From contig JANLFV010000001.1 of assembly GCA_024653345.1 (NCBI GenBank), positions 271,342-335,341 of the forward strand: a stretch of DNA of 64,000 nucleotides. Direction: 5' to 3'. The notes beneath the pieces are model-generated. The model saw only the letters and a list, made by a program, of their open reading frames with translations, did no database searches and was not told where the DNA came from. Below, piece by piece: positions 26,663 to 35,729 of the stretch (position 1 is its first letter; every line of letters begins with the position of its first letter). The DNA is from Candidatus Acetothermia bacterium. GTDB taxonomy: Bacteria > Bipolaricaulota > Bipolaricaulia > RBG-16-55-9 > JANLFV01. A program made the translations under genes and the position numbers.

Positions 26663-27841
26663 ATGCGCCGTCCGCTCTTCACCCTCATCGAGGCCGTCCG
26701 GCTCGACCGCGACCTGCGCCTGATCATGCTCTCCAACTTCTTCTGGAGCTCCGGGTTCATGCTCTACAGCTTCCTCTGGCCGATCTATGTCCGCGACCTC
26801 GGGGGGACGGCCCGCGAGATCGGGCTGTTAAGCTCGCTGATGTTCCTCACCATGACTGTAACGCTGATCCCCGGCGGCGCGCTGGCCGAGCGCTGGAACC
26901 GGAAGTGGTTGATCCTGATCACCTGGATCATCGCTACCCCTGCCCCGCTGGTCTATGCCCTCGCGCGGAGCTGGGAGCACCTGGCCCCCGGGGTCGTGAT
27001 CTACTCCTTCTTCCTCGGCTGGCCGGCCTACGAGGCATATATCGCCGCCGCCTCGGCTCCAGGCCGGCTGTCGCGGGCCTACGCCCTCACCAGTGCCGGC
27101 TTCTCGCTAGGGGCGATCCTCGCCCCGCTCATCGGCGCGGCCCTCCTCCCCTCCATCGGCATTCGGAGGATCTTCTTCCTCGCGTTTGCCCTCTTCTCCG
27201 CCTCGACTGCCACGCTCTTCTTCCTCTCGCCTCAGCAATCGCCTGAGCCGCCGCGGAGTGGAGACGGGCGAGGCAAGCTCGCCTCGCTCCTTCGGGACCG
27301 GCGGTTGATGACCTGGCTCTTCGTCTTCGCGCTCGCAGCGCTGGGGACTTCGGCCGCCAGGCCGTTCATCCCCCCGCTGCTCCAGGACCGGTTCGCGCTG
27401 GCCCGCCCGGCGATCCTGATGATGAGCGCCCTCCTCTCCCTCGGCGAGGTGGTTCTGGCGGTCCTGCTCGGCTGGATCGCCGACCGCTGGCGGCGGAGCC
27501 GGGCCCTCGGCCTGGCCTTGGCCTCTACCTCATTAGGCTTCATCCTCCTCTTCACTGGCCTCGGGCCATATCTCGTCCCCCTGGCGATGGTCTCGCTCGG
27601 GGGCGACCGGGTCTCGCTCTCGCTCAGCCGGTCGATCGTGGGCCATCGGGCCCGGAGCGGGGCGAGCGGCCCTGCCTTCACCCTTTACTGGGTAGTCCTG
27701 GGGATAGCCCAGACCCTCGGCCCCTCCCTCGGCGGGACCCTCTACGCCGGCTCGGCTCTCCGGCCGTTCTACCTCGGCGCGGGGCTTACCCTCCTCTCCG
27801 CAGGCATCCTCTGGAAGCTCGGGGAGCTGCGGTCCGACTAG
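26663..27841 (+). CDS. Major facilitator superfamily transporter
   Basis: A 392-residue protein with about 12 hydrophobic helices and the MFS loop 2-3 motif variant GGALAERWNRK near residue 72. A second half-copy reads LGWIADRWRRSRALG. MFS carriers exchange small solutes or drugs across the inner membrane; the substrate is unknown, though the overall look is of the multidrug/sugar efflux type. ATG 26663 is chosen because GGGGAGG precedes it; an in-frame GTG at 26657 lies within that site. A TAGAAT box lies about 35 bp upstream. The 3' end overlaps convergent glutamine synthetase by 4 bp. Confidence 0.85.
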   Translation: MRRPLFTLIEAVRLDRDLRLIMLSNFFWSSGFMLYSFLWPIYVRDLGGTAREIGLLSSLMFLTMTVTLIPGGALAERWNRKWLILITWIIATPAPLVYALARSWEHLAPGVVIYSFFLGWPAYEAYIAAASAPGRLSRAYALTSAGFSLGAILAPLIGAALLPSIGIRRIFFLAFALFSASTATLFFLSPQQSPEPPRSGDGRGKLASLLRDRRLMTWLFVFALAALGTSAARPFIPPLLQDRFALARPAILMMSALLSLGEVVLAVLLGWIADRWRRSRALGLALASTSLGFILLFTGLGPYLVPLAMVSLGGDRVSLSLSRSIVGHRARSGASGPAFTLYWVVLGIAQTLGPSLGGTLYAGSALRPFYLGAGLTLLSAGILWKLGELRSD

Positions 27842-29184
27842 AGGTCGAAGTAGAGCAGGAATTCGTAAGGATGGGGCCGCTGCTGGACCGAGGCGGCCTC
27901 CGCGCGCTTGCTCCGGATCCAGTGGGCGATCTGCTCCTCGCTGAAGACGCCTCCGAGGTGGAGGTAGGCCTGATCGGCCTCGAGGGCCTCGAGCGCCTCC
28001 TCCAACGAGCGGGGGAGCGGGGCGGCGGAAAAATCCTCTCGCAATGGATCGAGCCCCTCACGGACCCCATCGAGGCCAGCGAGGAGGATCGCCGCGAGCG
28101 CGAGGTAGGGGTTAGCGGTCGCGTCCATCGTCCGGAGCTCGATCCGCCTCTCCGCCTGGTTTCTGACATAGCCGGGGATGCGGACCGCGCCGCTCCGGTC
28201 GGCCACGGCAAAGCGGGGCTCGATCGGGGCCTCGAACCCGGGGACGAACCGGCGATAGGAGTTCGTGCTCGGATTGGTGAAGGCCATCAGGCTCGCACCG
28301 TGCCTCAGCAGGCCCGCGATGTAGCCGAGAGCCAGCTTGCTCAGGCCGGCGTGGCCCTCAGGATCGGCGAAGCAGTTCGCGCCATCCCGAACGAGGCGTT
28401 GGTGGAGGTGGAGACCGCTCCCCGCCTCGCCGTGGAGCGGCTTGGGCATGAAGGTCGCCTTCAGGCCGTGCCGGAGAGCGACCCGACGGACGGCGTCCTT
28501 GACGAGCATGATCGCGTCCGCGGCCTCCACGAGGCCCATGAAGTTCAGCTCGATCTCGGCCTGGCCTGCGCTCCCGACCTCGTGGTGGTGATACTTCACG
28601 GAGAGCCGCTGGGCCTCAAGGTGGGCGGAGATCTCGTTCCGCAGCTCCAGGAGGCCGTCGCGGGGCGGCATGGCGTGATAGGCCGATGTGCCGTCCTCCC
28701 CGCCCTCGGTGCAGGGCTCGAGGCATAGCTCGATCCTCCGCCCGGAGCATGCGACCCGGCTCTCCTTGAAGAGGTAGAACTCGAACTCCGGCGCGACTCG
28801 CAGCTCATCGGCCAAGCCCGTTCCCCGGAGGTAGCTTCCGGCCCGCTTGGCTGTCCCCCGCGGGTCGAAGCGGAGGGGCTCGCGGCCCGCGTCGGCCTCA
28901 TACAAATCGCAGATCAGGCTGAGCATCGGCTCCCCCGCGAGGGGGTCGATCCGGGCCGTCCCCAGGTCGGGGATGAGGACCATGTCGCTCTGCTCGACCC
29001 CGGCAAAGCCGTAGTTCGAGCCGTCGAAGCCCACCCCTCGCTCGACCGCCTCCTCAGTGAACTGCGCCGCCGGTATGGTCACATGCCGCCAGCGGCCGAG
29101 AAGGTCGCAGGCCCGCAGGTCGACGAACCTCACCGACTCGCGCTCGAGCAGCTCTTTGACTTTGCCGAAATGGTCCAAGCTCAC
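27838..29184 (-). CDS. glnA: Glutamine synthetase, type I
   Basis: A 448-residue GSI enzyme that makes glutamine from glutamate, ammonia and ATP. Landmarks include FDGSNYGFAG near 75, EFEFYLF with metal-binding Glu, HHHEVGSAGQAEIE, the ATP-binding GEAGSGLHLHQ and the FTNPSTNSYRRFVPG segment. The C-terminal adenylylation Tyr region of type I-beta enzymes is not obvious, consistent with the shorter I-alpha form. The frame opens at GTG 29184; TTG 29178 has GAGG at better spacing and is a plausible alternative. It has a promoter TTGCGG-17-TATAAT. It would assimilate ammonia, including that released by the amino-acid-degrading genes of the window. Confidence 0.92.
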   Translation of the reverse strand: MSLDHFGKVKELLERESVRFVDLRACDLLGRWRHVTIPAAQFTEEAVERGVGFDGSNYGFAGVEQSDMVLIPDLGTARIDPLAGEPMLSLICDLYEADAGREPLRFDPRGTAKRAGSYLRGTGLADELRVAPEFEFYLFKESRVACSGRRIELCLEPCTEGGEDGTSAYHAMPPRDGLLELRNEISAHLEAQRLSVKYHHHEVGSAGQAEIELNFMGLVEAADAIMLVKDAVRRVALRHGLKATFMPKPLHGEAGSGLHLHQRLVRDGANCFADPEGHAGLSKLALGYIAGLLRHGASLMAFTNPSTNSYRRFVPGFEAPIEPRFAVADRSGAVRIPGYVRNQAERRIELRTMDATANPYLALAAILLAGLDGVREGLDPLREDFSAAPLPRSLEEALEALEADQAYLHLGGVFSEEQIAHWIRSKRAEAASVQQRPHPYEFLLYFDL

Positions 29185-29214
29185 CTCGCTTGCCTAGTCT
29201 AGTAAAGGAAGGGA

Positions 29215-29243
29215 ATTATAGCATCGCCAATCGGGGGCCGCAA
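29215..29243 (-). promoter_or_regulatory. glnA promoter
   Basis: Minus strand TTGCGG (29238-29243), 17 bp, TATAAT (29215-29220). It is divergent from the pyrD promoter, whose -35 starts 5 bp away. Confidence 0.65.
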
Positions 29244-29248
29244 AGGGG

Positions 29249-29277
29249 TTGGCGAGCCGCGGCCTGCTGATTAGAAT
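29249..29277 (+). promoter_or_regulatory. pyrD promoter (leaderless type)
   Basis: TTGGCG (29249-29254), 17 bp, TAGAAT (29272-29277), then 8 bp to the ATG at 29286 with no Shine-Dalgarno. Confidence 0.7.
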
Positions 29278-29285
29278 CGGGCGGG

Positions 29286-30380
29286 ATGGCCCGGCTGCTG
29301 GTCCGACCGCTCCACTGGCTCGAGCCCGAGCGGGCCCACCGGCTCGCCCTCTCTTCTTTGGAATGGCTCGGACGCCACCCGCGGCTCCAGCGGGCTGTCC
29401 ATGGCCTCTTCAGCTATGAAGACCCCCGCCTGGAGCAGGAGCTCTTCGGGCTGCACTTTAAGAACCCGGTCGGCCTGGCCGCGGGGTTCGACAAGGACGG
29501 CCGGGCGATCCAGGGGCTCGCGGCCCTCGGGTTCGGCTTCCTCGAGCTGGGGTCGGTGAGCGCCCGCCCGTCGCCGGGGAATCCCCGGCCGCGGGTCTTC
29601 CGCCTGCCAAAGGATAGGGCGATCATCAACCGGATGGGGCTCCCGAGCGCGGGGGCCGACCGGGTGGTCGAACAGCTAGCTCGGCTCTGGGCCCACCCGG
29701 TCCCCATCGGGCTCAACCTCAGCTTCACCAGCCAGCTCCGCCTCGGGCGGGCGGAGATCATCGAGGACTACCTGGAGAGCTTCCGGAAGCTCTATCCTTA
29801 TGCTGATTACTTTGCCATCAACCTGAGCTGCCCCAACCTCCCCGAGGCTGAGTTCAAGCCCACCTCGCCCGAAGACCTCGAGCCACTCCTCGCGACAGTT
29901 GCCCAAGAGCGAGCCCGACTCGGCGGTGGAAAGCCCGTCCTGATCAAGGTCTCGCCCGACTGGACCGAGGCCGAGCTGGACCGAGTCCTGGAAGTCGCAG
30001 GAGGCTATATCGACGGCATTATCGCCGTGAATACGACGACTTCCCGCGCGGGCCTTTCGACCCGCGAGCCGGAGCTCGTCTCGCAAGCGGGGGGCCTGAG
30101 CGGCCGCCCCCTGCGGGAGAGGGCGACCGAGGTGATCGCCCGCATCTACCGCAAGACTGAGGGGAAGCTCCCGATCATCGGCGTCGGGGGGATCTTCACC
30201 GCCGCTGATGCCTGGGAGAAGATCCGGGCCGGCGCGAGCCTGGTCCAGATGTACACCGGCCTGATCTATGAAGGCCCGGGGATCGTGCGGGAGATCAATC
30301 GCGGGCTGGCCAGGCTGCTCGAGGAACATGGCTGCCGGAGCATCGCCGAGGCGGTGGGGTTGCAGGCTGAGCCTCGCTAG
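29286..30380 (+). CDS. pyrD: Dihydroorotate dehydrogenase, class 2-like with a cysteine at the catalytic position
   Basis: The 364-residue protein has the N-terminal amphipathic region of membrane-associated class 2 enzymes (LHWLEPERAHRLALSSLEWL), then FKNPVGLAAGFDKDG, LGFGFLELGSV and the FMN-binding C-terminal GVGGIF and GASLVQMYTGLIYEGP. Class 2 enzymes oxidise dihydroorotate to orotate and pass electrons to quinone. At the catalytic base position the sequence reads NLSCPN with Cys182, whereas class 2 enzymes normally have Ser (NISSPN); Cys is the class 1 residue. The quinone link is therefore less certain than the overall fold. The gene has its own leaderless-type promoter. Confidence 0.88.
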   Translation: MARLLVRPLHWLEPERAHRLALSSLEWLGRHPRLQRAVHGLFSYEDPRLEQELFGLHFKNPVGLAAGFDKDGRAIQGLAALGFGFLELGSVSARPSPGNPRPRVFRLPKDRAIINRMGLPSAGADRVVEQLARLWAHPVPIGLNLSFTSQLRLGRAEIIEDYLESFRKLYPYADYFAINLSCPNLPEAEFKPTSPEDLEPLLATVAQERARLGGGKPVLIKVSPDWTEAELDRVLEVAGGYIDGIIAVNTTTSRAGLSTREPELVSQAGGLSGRPLRERATEVIARIYRKTEGKLPIIGVGGIFTAADAWEKIRAGASLVQMYTGLIYEGPGIVREINRGLARLLEEHGCRSIAEAVGLQAEPR

Positions 30381-30613
30381 GGACCCGGCACGCCCGGCCC
30401 ACAATGCGAGAATGGCCGTTCTCACCTCGCCTACCCTTATCGCACATGGCTGATGTCCCAGAGCTTGATGATCCTACACCGGGGCCGCGGGGTGAGGGGC
30501 CTTCGATCAGTGCTGCTCCACACTATCTATCCGGAACCTCCGTTGGCGAAGCGGCGGGCGCGCGGGCCATTGACAGGGGGCAGGCCCGTGCGTAAGCTAG
30601 GGGGAGTTCAGCT

Positions 30614-31108
30614 ATGGCCACTCGAGAGGTTTGTGAGCTCAAGGTTATCCTCAGCGATTGGGACGCCCGGATCAGAGGGAGGCCCTATCGCCTCCTGGCC
30701 GTCCCAGGAGAGCTTACCCTCCACGATCTAGCGGAGCTCATCGTCAGCGCTTTCGATTTCGACCTCGATCATTGCTTCGGGTTTTACGATAACTACAAGA
30801 GCTGGATTCACTCAACCGAGTGCTACGACATCTTCAAGGACATAGAGGAAGAGGAAGGCGTTTGGCTCGAGCCCAGCCGTTGCGGGAGCGTGATTAAGAC
30901 CAAGATCAGCGACATCTTCACCCCGGCCAAGAAGAGGTGGCTCTTCCTCTTCGACTACGGCGACGAGTGGCACTTCATCGTCGATCTCATGGGCGTAACC
31001 CGCCCGGAGAAGGGGGAGAGATATCCCCGGATCCTAGAATCTGTTGGCGAGGCCCCGCCTCAATATGAGTGCTACGACGAAGAGGAAGAGATGGGCGAGG
31101 GGCCTTAG
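30614..31108 (+). CDS. Plasmid pRiA4b ORF-3-like family protein
   Basis: A 164-residue protein resembling the pRiA4b ORF-3 family: an N-terminal strand-rich start VCELKVILSDWDARIRGRPYRLLAVPGELTLHDLAELIVSAF-like layout, then the family hallmark FLFDYGDEWHFIVDL at about 117-131, and an acidic C-terminus (YDEEEEMG). The biochemical role of the family is not established. Two Cys (near 55 and 78) are present. A GGGGGAG Shine-Dalgarno precedes the ATG. It is 72 bp upstream of the cDPG synthase homologue on the same strand; no functional link is evident. Confidence 0.75.
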   Translation: MATREVCELKVILSDWDARIRGRPYRLLAVPGELTLHDLAELIVSAFDFDLDHCFGFYDNYKSWIHSTECYDIFKDIEEEEGVWLEPSRCGSVIKTKISDIFTPAKKRWLFLFDYGDEWHFIVDLMGVTRPEKGERYPRILESVGEAPPQYECYDEEEEMGEGP

Positions 31109-31180
31109 CCGCAGCCTTCTGCGAACCTGAGCTTTAGCAAGCGAAGTCCTGCTCATCAGCTATAAGGAGCGTGATCCTGA

Positions 31181-32488
31181 ATGAAGCGTCTGATCATCAT
31201 GGGCGCGGCCGGGAGAGACTTCCACAACTTCAATGTCTGCTACCGCGACAAGCCCGAGTGGCAGGTGGTCGCTTTCACCGCCACCCAGATCCCGAACATC
31301 GCCGGGAGGAGGTATCCGCCGGAGTTGGCCGGCCGGCTCTACCCTGAGGGGATCCCGATCGAGCCGGAGGAGCGCCTCCCCGAGCTGATCAAGGAGCACA
31401 AGGTCCAGGAGGTCGTCTTCGCCTACAGCGATGTCTCGCATCACTATGTGATGGAGCGGGCCGCGATCGCCCAGGCCGCGGGCGCGGACTTCGTCCTGCT
31501 CGGCCCGGAGTCGACGATGCTGAAGGCCCAAAAGCCCGTGGTGGCGATCACCGCCGTCCGGACCGGTGCGGGGAAGAGCCAGACGACCCGCCGGGTGAGC
31601 GACATCCTAAGGGCATGGGGGAAGAGGCTGGCGATCGTCCGCCACCCCATGCCTTACGGAGACCTAGTAAAGCAGGCGGTCCAGCGGTTCGCGAGCTATG
31701 CTGACCTGGACCGGCATAACTGCACCATCGAGGAGCGCGAGGAGTATGAGCCCCACCTCGACCGGGGGAATGTCGTCTTCGCCGGGGTCGATTACGAGCG
31801 GATCCTGCGGGAGGCCGAACGGGAGGCCGATCTCATCCTCTGGGACGGGGGGAACAACGACTTCCCCTTCTACAAGGCCGATCTTTGGATCACCCTGGCC
31901 GACCCTCACCGCGCGGGCGACGAGCTCACCTACTGGCCGGGGTCGGTCAACATCCGCGCGGCCGATGTGGTGGTGATCAACAAGGTCGATACCGCCTCTG
32001 AAGAGCAGGTCCGCCAGGTCCGGGAGAATGTCCGAAAGGTCAATGCCAAGGCGATGATCATCGAGGCGGCCTCGCCGATCTCCGTCGATAACCCGGCCCT
32101 GGTGAAGGGCAAGCGCGCGCTGGTCATCGAGGACGGCCCGACCCTCACTCACGGGGAGATGAGCTTCGGGGCCGGGCGGATCGCGGCCGAGCGGTGCGGC
32201 GCAGCCGAGCTGATCGATCCCCGGCCCTTCGCCGTCCGCTCGATCGCCGAGACGCTGGCCAGATACCCCCAGGCGGAGAGGCTCCTCCCGGCCGTCGGCT
32301 ACGGCGAGCAGCAGGTCCGAGACCTCGCGGAGACGATCGCGCGGGCCCAGCCCGAGGTGGTGCTCATCGGGACCCCGATCGACCTCCGGCGGCTCATCAA
32401 CTTCGATGTCCCGGCAGTCCGGGCCCGCTATGAGCTGAAAGAGGTCGGCCGCCCGACCCTGGAGGAGATTCTCAAGAAGCTGCTCTAA
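31181..32488 (+). CDS. Cyclic 2,3-diphosphoglycerate synthase homologue (P-loop NTPase)
   Basis: A 435-residue protein that matches the family of cyclic 2,3-diphosphoglycerate synthetases and related predicted GTPases: N-terminal Rossmann-like part beginning IIMGAAGRDFHNFN, a P-loop TGAGKS at 128-133 in ITAVRTGAGKSQTTR, LILWDGGNNDFPF, a VVINKVD segment resembling the GTPase NKxD motif, and a C-terminal GTPIDLRR. In methanogens the enzyme cyclises 2,3-bisphosphoglycerate with ATP to the thermoprotectant cDPG. Bacterial members are mostly uncharacterised, so the reaction is a family inference. AAGGAG precedes the ATG. The 2-phosphoglycerate kinase needed for the precursor is not in the window. 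Confidence 0.78.
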   Translation: MKRLIIMGAAGRDFHNFNVCYRDKPEWQVVAFTATQIPNIAGRRYPPELAGRLYPEGIPIEPEERLPELIKEHKVQEVVFAYSDVSHHYVMERAAIAQAAGADFVLLGPESTMLKAQKPVVAITAVRTGAGKSQTTRRVSDILRAWGKRLAIVRHPMPYGDLVKQAVQRFASYADLDRHNCTIEEREEYEPHLDRGNVVFAGVDYERILREAEREADLILWDGGNNDFPFYKADLWITLADPHRAGDELTYWPGSVNIRAADVVVINKVDTASEEQVRQVRENVRKVNAKAMIIEAASPISVDNPALVKGKRALVIEDGPTLTHGEMSFGAGRIAAERCGAAELIDPRPFAVRSIAETLARYPQAERLLPAVGYGEQQVRDLAETIARAQPEVVLIGTPIDLRRLINFDVPAVRARYELKEVGRPTLEEILKKLL

Positions 32489-32625
32489 CCCACGCCCTCC
32501 CGAGGCTGCCCGCCGCGAGCGAGCCCCCTCCCTGACAGAGATCACCTGAGCCTTGAACCGCCTTCCTTGAGCGGCCTTAGAGATCGGTCCTAGATTAGCC
32601 ACGAATCGAAGGGAGGTTAAGGACG

Positions 32626-33264
32626 ATGAAGCTCGTCTTGAGTTCTGTTTTAGCAGCGATGCTCCTCGCCTCTGCAGGGCTGATAGCGATCGCGCAGGAG
32701 GCGGCCCCGCCCACGATCCCTGGGCCGGCGTTCGGTCTGGCTCTCTCCCTACCGCTGATCACCAGCCCGGCGGGCACTCTGACCACGGCGCTCACCTTCA
32801 TCCACCTCTACGCTGAGGCGCCTCTCACGCTCGACATCGCGGCGCGGTTGGGCACGAACTTCTATCTGAGCGCGGCGTTGCTCCGCACGGATCTCACCTC
32901 GGTGGAGGGGGCGCTCCTGCTCTTCCTCAACCGTGGGATGGCCCGGTTCTACCTCGGCGGCGGGCTGGGGACCTTCCCCTACGAGATGGTCACCACGCTC
33001 GGGAATGCCTACGGCCCGGGGATGCTCCTCGCGCTCCACGAGCTCGCGGGCTTCCGGGTCACCACCGGCCCGTTCTCGATCTTCGCCGAGCTGCGCTATC
33101 GAGTGATGCCCAGCTCGCTCTGCTGGCTCGATGCGGACGGTGACGGGAGCTACGAGGGCGTCTGCGACGGGAGCGGCGCGCTCTCGAGCCTCGAGATCTC
33201 GATCGGCGGGATGGTGAACTTCGGCGCGGGCTTCCCCTGCGTCTGCTGCACCTGCCCGGGGTAG
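32626..33264 (+). CDS. Exported protein with C-terminal Cys cluster, unknown function
   Basis: A 212-residue protein with a signal peptide (about 1-23, cleavage after AIAQ) and a mature part of alternating hydrophobic and small residues with glycine turns (FYLGGGLGTFPYEM, FSIFAELRYRV), compatible with a small outer-membrane beta-barrel. It carries DADGDGSYEGVCDG, a calcium-type acidic loop, and ends in CVCCTCPG. I do not recognise the family. The Shine-Dalgarno GGGAGG lies before the ATG. The 265 bp after its stop lead into the decayed IS5-type element. Confidence 0.65.
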   Translation: MKLVLSSVLAAMLLASAGLIAIAQEAAPPTIPGPAFGLALSLPLITSPAGTLTTALTFIHLYAEAPLTLDIAARLGTNFYLSAALLRTDLTSVEGALLLFLNRGMARFYLGGGLGTFPYEMVTTLGNAYGPGMLLALHELAGFRVTTGPFSIFAELRYRVMPSSLCWLDADGDGSYEGVCDGSGALSSLEISIGGMVNFGAGFPCVCCTCPG

Positions 33265-33529
33265 GCGGATCAGGATCGCCGTCTCCGCTGGGCCTGGCTG
33301 AGCACGGGGCCTGACTCCTCGGTCTCCGCATGCAGACCAGGAGGAAGATGAGCCGGCACCGTGCAAGGCGACCCGGATAGGCTTGGCCAGCCCCAGGCCC
33401 CGAATATTAAACCAACGCCTCCAGCGTAAAGACTGGGTCGATCCTCTATTACTCCTGCGGCTTGTGCGTGCACCCCTCAGCGCTTGGTTGCCTTCCGCGC
33501 TCTGCGGTTAGCGCCGACGGCGCAATTCC

Positions 33530-34386
33530 AGGGTCTGTCTGCAAACTAGAGCCATAGGAGTATCGCTGCGATCACCCACCTCGCCCGGTAGTTCGCTGCC
33601 CGCTTCTCGTAGCGCGTTGCCAAGCGCAATTCCTTGGATCGATTGACCAGCCGCTCCACCAGGTTCCGCTGACGGCAGATCTCCCGATTGAATGGGCCCT
33701 CGGGCATTCATTCTCCTGGCGGTGGATGGTGATCCTCATCCCGTGTGCCCGAGCATAGCGGCGAATCTCCCCGCTGCTGTAGCCCCTGTCCCCGACCACC
33801 CGCCCCGGCCGCAGCCTGGGTCGACCTCCTCCCCGACGTGCATTGCCCCTTGCTCCATCAACTGCGGGAAGACCGGGGCTTCATGGCACTCTCCCGCGGT
33901 CAACACCAGGGTCATCAGCTTACCTTTCCCTTCCCCTCCGAGGTGCACCTTGGTGCCAAACCCGGCCCGACTCCGTCCCAAGGCTTCCCCCTCCGCGTCC
34001 CCCCTTTGGCCCCCGCAGCATGCTGATGGGCCCAGACGCTCGCGCCATCCACATACTGGATCTCCCAGCCCAGCCGCCCAGCGGCATCCGCTTGCCCCTG
34101 GAGTTCGGCCCAGAGTTGCTCCCAGATGCCGGCCTTCCGCCAGCGGTAGAAGCAGCTGGCCACGGTCTGCCAGGGCCCGTAGCGCTCAGGGAGGTCACGC
34201 CAGGGGGCGCCGGTGCGCAACAGCCAGAGGATCCCGTGAGGATCGTGCGGTGATCGCGCGCCGGTCGCCCCGTCCTCGGCTTCTGCGGGGGGAGTAGCCG
34301 CTGAAGCCTCTCCCACTGCCTATCCCTCAGGTCTCCTCTACCCGTGCCCCAAGTCTACCACAAGCCAGAGTTTCCAGACACGCCCT
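33530..34386 (-). mobile_element. Decayed IS5-family (IS427/IS1031-like) insertion sequence
   Basis: An 857-bp element with imperfect terminal inverted repeats of about 23 bp at 33530-33552 and 34364-34386 (shared blocks AGGG, TGTCTG and AAACT). Size and transposase landmarks fit the IS5 family. The coding region is broken, so the copy is inactive. Confidence 0.75.
33560..34345 (-). pseudogene. Broken IS5-family transposase
   Basis: Read on the minus strand, the N-terminal QWERLQRLLPPQKPRTGRP lies in one frame, then a frameshift near 34240 leads to ILWLLRTGAPWRDLPERYGPWQ and YVDGASVWAHQHAAGAKGG (first catalytic Asp), another shift near 33980 to GFGTKVHLGGEGKG, and a further shift near 33800 to VVGDRGYSSGEIRRYARAHG (second Asp). 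The last part, with the ERLVNRSKEL-type Glu region, is in yet another frame. At least four lesions are present. Confidence 0.75.
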
Positions 34387-34705
34387 AGTCTTGTCGGCGG
34401 ACGTGCTGGCAGGACTGACCCGCTGGGGCAAGCAGTTGCTGGGAGGTAAGCCGCGCCCAGGAGAGGTGCGGCAGCAGTGGGGATGGAGCTTGATCTCGCT
34501 GGCTGAGGGGGTGAGAAGCTGGCTTGCCCAGCTGGGGCAGTTGATCCTGTGGGGCTTGCAGTTTCTCTCCCCCCCATCTCCGTCCCCCCTGCTGAGAGGG
34601 GAGGCTATCTTGACTCTGGGAAAGGCTTGGGAAGAAATCGGGGCAACCTGCTTTCAATCCCCCGGTTGTGGAAGGTAAGTCGCCCACATGCTTTCTAGCC
34701 AGGGC
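34387..34705 (+). other. Intergenic stretch without a supported gene
   Basis: A 95-codon frame on the + strand has no homology that I recognise and no Shine-Dalgarno. A C-run/G-run hairpin-like segment occurs near 34564-34602. It may be further mobile-element debris. Confidence 0.4.
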
Positions 34706-34710
34706 CTTCC

Positions 34711-35706
34711 CTAGCGCGGCCTTAGTGGAAGGCGGTTTTCCTTCATGAAGGCCATGACCTCGTCTGCCCGACAGAAGGCAAGGCAAGTGACGGTGTCCGC
34801 GCCGCCGTAGTAGATGGCTACTCGACCCGTGGCAGCATCAGCCAGAGCCGCACAGGGAAAGACCACATTCGGAACATCGCCGACTTGCTCGTAAGTCTCC
34901 TTGGGGTGCAAGAGATAGGGCGCGGTGCGGAAGAGCACCTTCCAGGGCTGTTCCAGGTCCAGCAACGCCGCCCCCATCGAGTAGACGAACCCGTTGCACG
35001 AGGTCAGCACCCCATGGTAGAAGAGGAGCCAGCCCTCGGTCGTCTCGATCGGGACCGGACCAGCGCCGATCTTCGTGTTCTGCCAGCCATAGGCAGGCTC
35101 CATGACCAAGCGATGCTTACCCCAGTGGATCATGTCCGGGCTCTCGGAGTAGTAGATGTCCCCGAAGGGTGTGTGGCCGCGATCGCTGGGGCGGCTGAGC
35201 ATGGCAAAATTCCCGTTAATCCTGCGGGGGAAGAGGACACCGTTACGGTTGTAGGGCAGGAAGGCGTTCTCCAGTTGATAGAAGGACTGGAAATCGTAGG
35301 TGTAAGCCACACCAATGGTCGGCCAGCCCCCGAACCCGTTGCACCAGGTGATATAATAGCGATCCTCGATCCAGCAGACCCGCGGGTCATAGCCGTATTC
35401 CCACTCTAGCGGGCTGATGCCCTCAGCCGGTTGGAATCGGATGCGCTCGTTCTCGATCTCCCACTTGAGGCCGTCCTGACTCCGCCCGACATGGAGCTGC
35501 ATCGCCCGTCGCTTGTCATCACAGCGAAAGACCCCGCGAAATTCGCCTCGGTAGGGCACGACCGCCGAGTTGAAGATGCTGTTCGACGACGGTATCAGGT
35601 CTCGCGGGATGATCGGGTTCTTCGAGTAACGCCAGACCACATCCTGGCAGCTGTGAGGGCGCTCTTCCCAGGGGATATTGGGCAACTCAGGACCGATGAT
35701 CTTCAT
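34711..35706 (-). CDS. Glycoside hydrolase family 130 phosphorylase (beta-mannoside type)
   Basis: A 331-residue five-bladed beta-propeller enzyme of the GH130 type, recognised from [23 protein letters not shown], the [18 protein letters not shown] blade with the putative general-acid Asp, and [22 protein letters not shown]130 enzymes phosphorolyse beta-mannosides, for example mannosyl-glucose or beta-1,4-mannobiose, giving alpha-mannose 1-phosphate in the cytoplasm and saving ATP. I chose ATG 35706 because AGGAGG is 8 bp upstream; GTG 35715 overlaps that site. It is the last gene of the ABC importer operon, 23 bp after the ATPase. This places oligomannoside phosphorolysis directly after uptake. 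Exact linkage is not certain. Confidence 0.87.
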   Translation of the reverse strand: MKIIGPELPNIPWEERPHSCQDVVWRYSKNPIIPRDLIPSSNSIFNSAVVPYRGEFRGVFRCDDKRRAMQLHVGRSQDGLKWEIENERIRFQPAEGISPLEWEYGYDPRVCWIEDRYYITWCNGFGGWPTIGVAYTYDFQSFYQLENAFLPYNRNGVLFPRRINGNFAMLSRPSDRGHTPFGDIYYSESPDMIHWGKHRLVMEPAYGWQNTKIGAGPVPIETTEGWLLFYHGVLTSCNGFVYSMGAALLDLEQPWKVLFRTAPYLLHPKETYEQVGDVPNVVFPCAALADAATGRVAIYYGGADTVTCLAFCRADEVMAFMKENRLPLRPR

Positions 35707-35729
35707 GCCCGCCACCTCCTCTCATCAGG

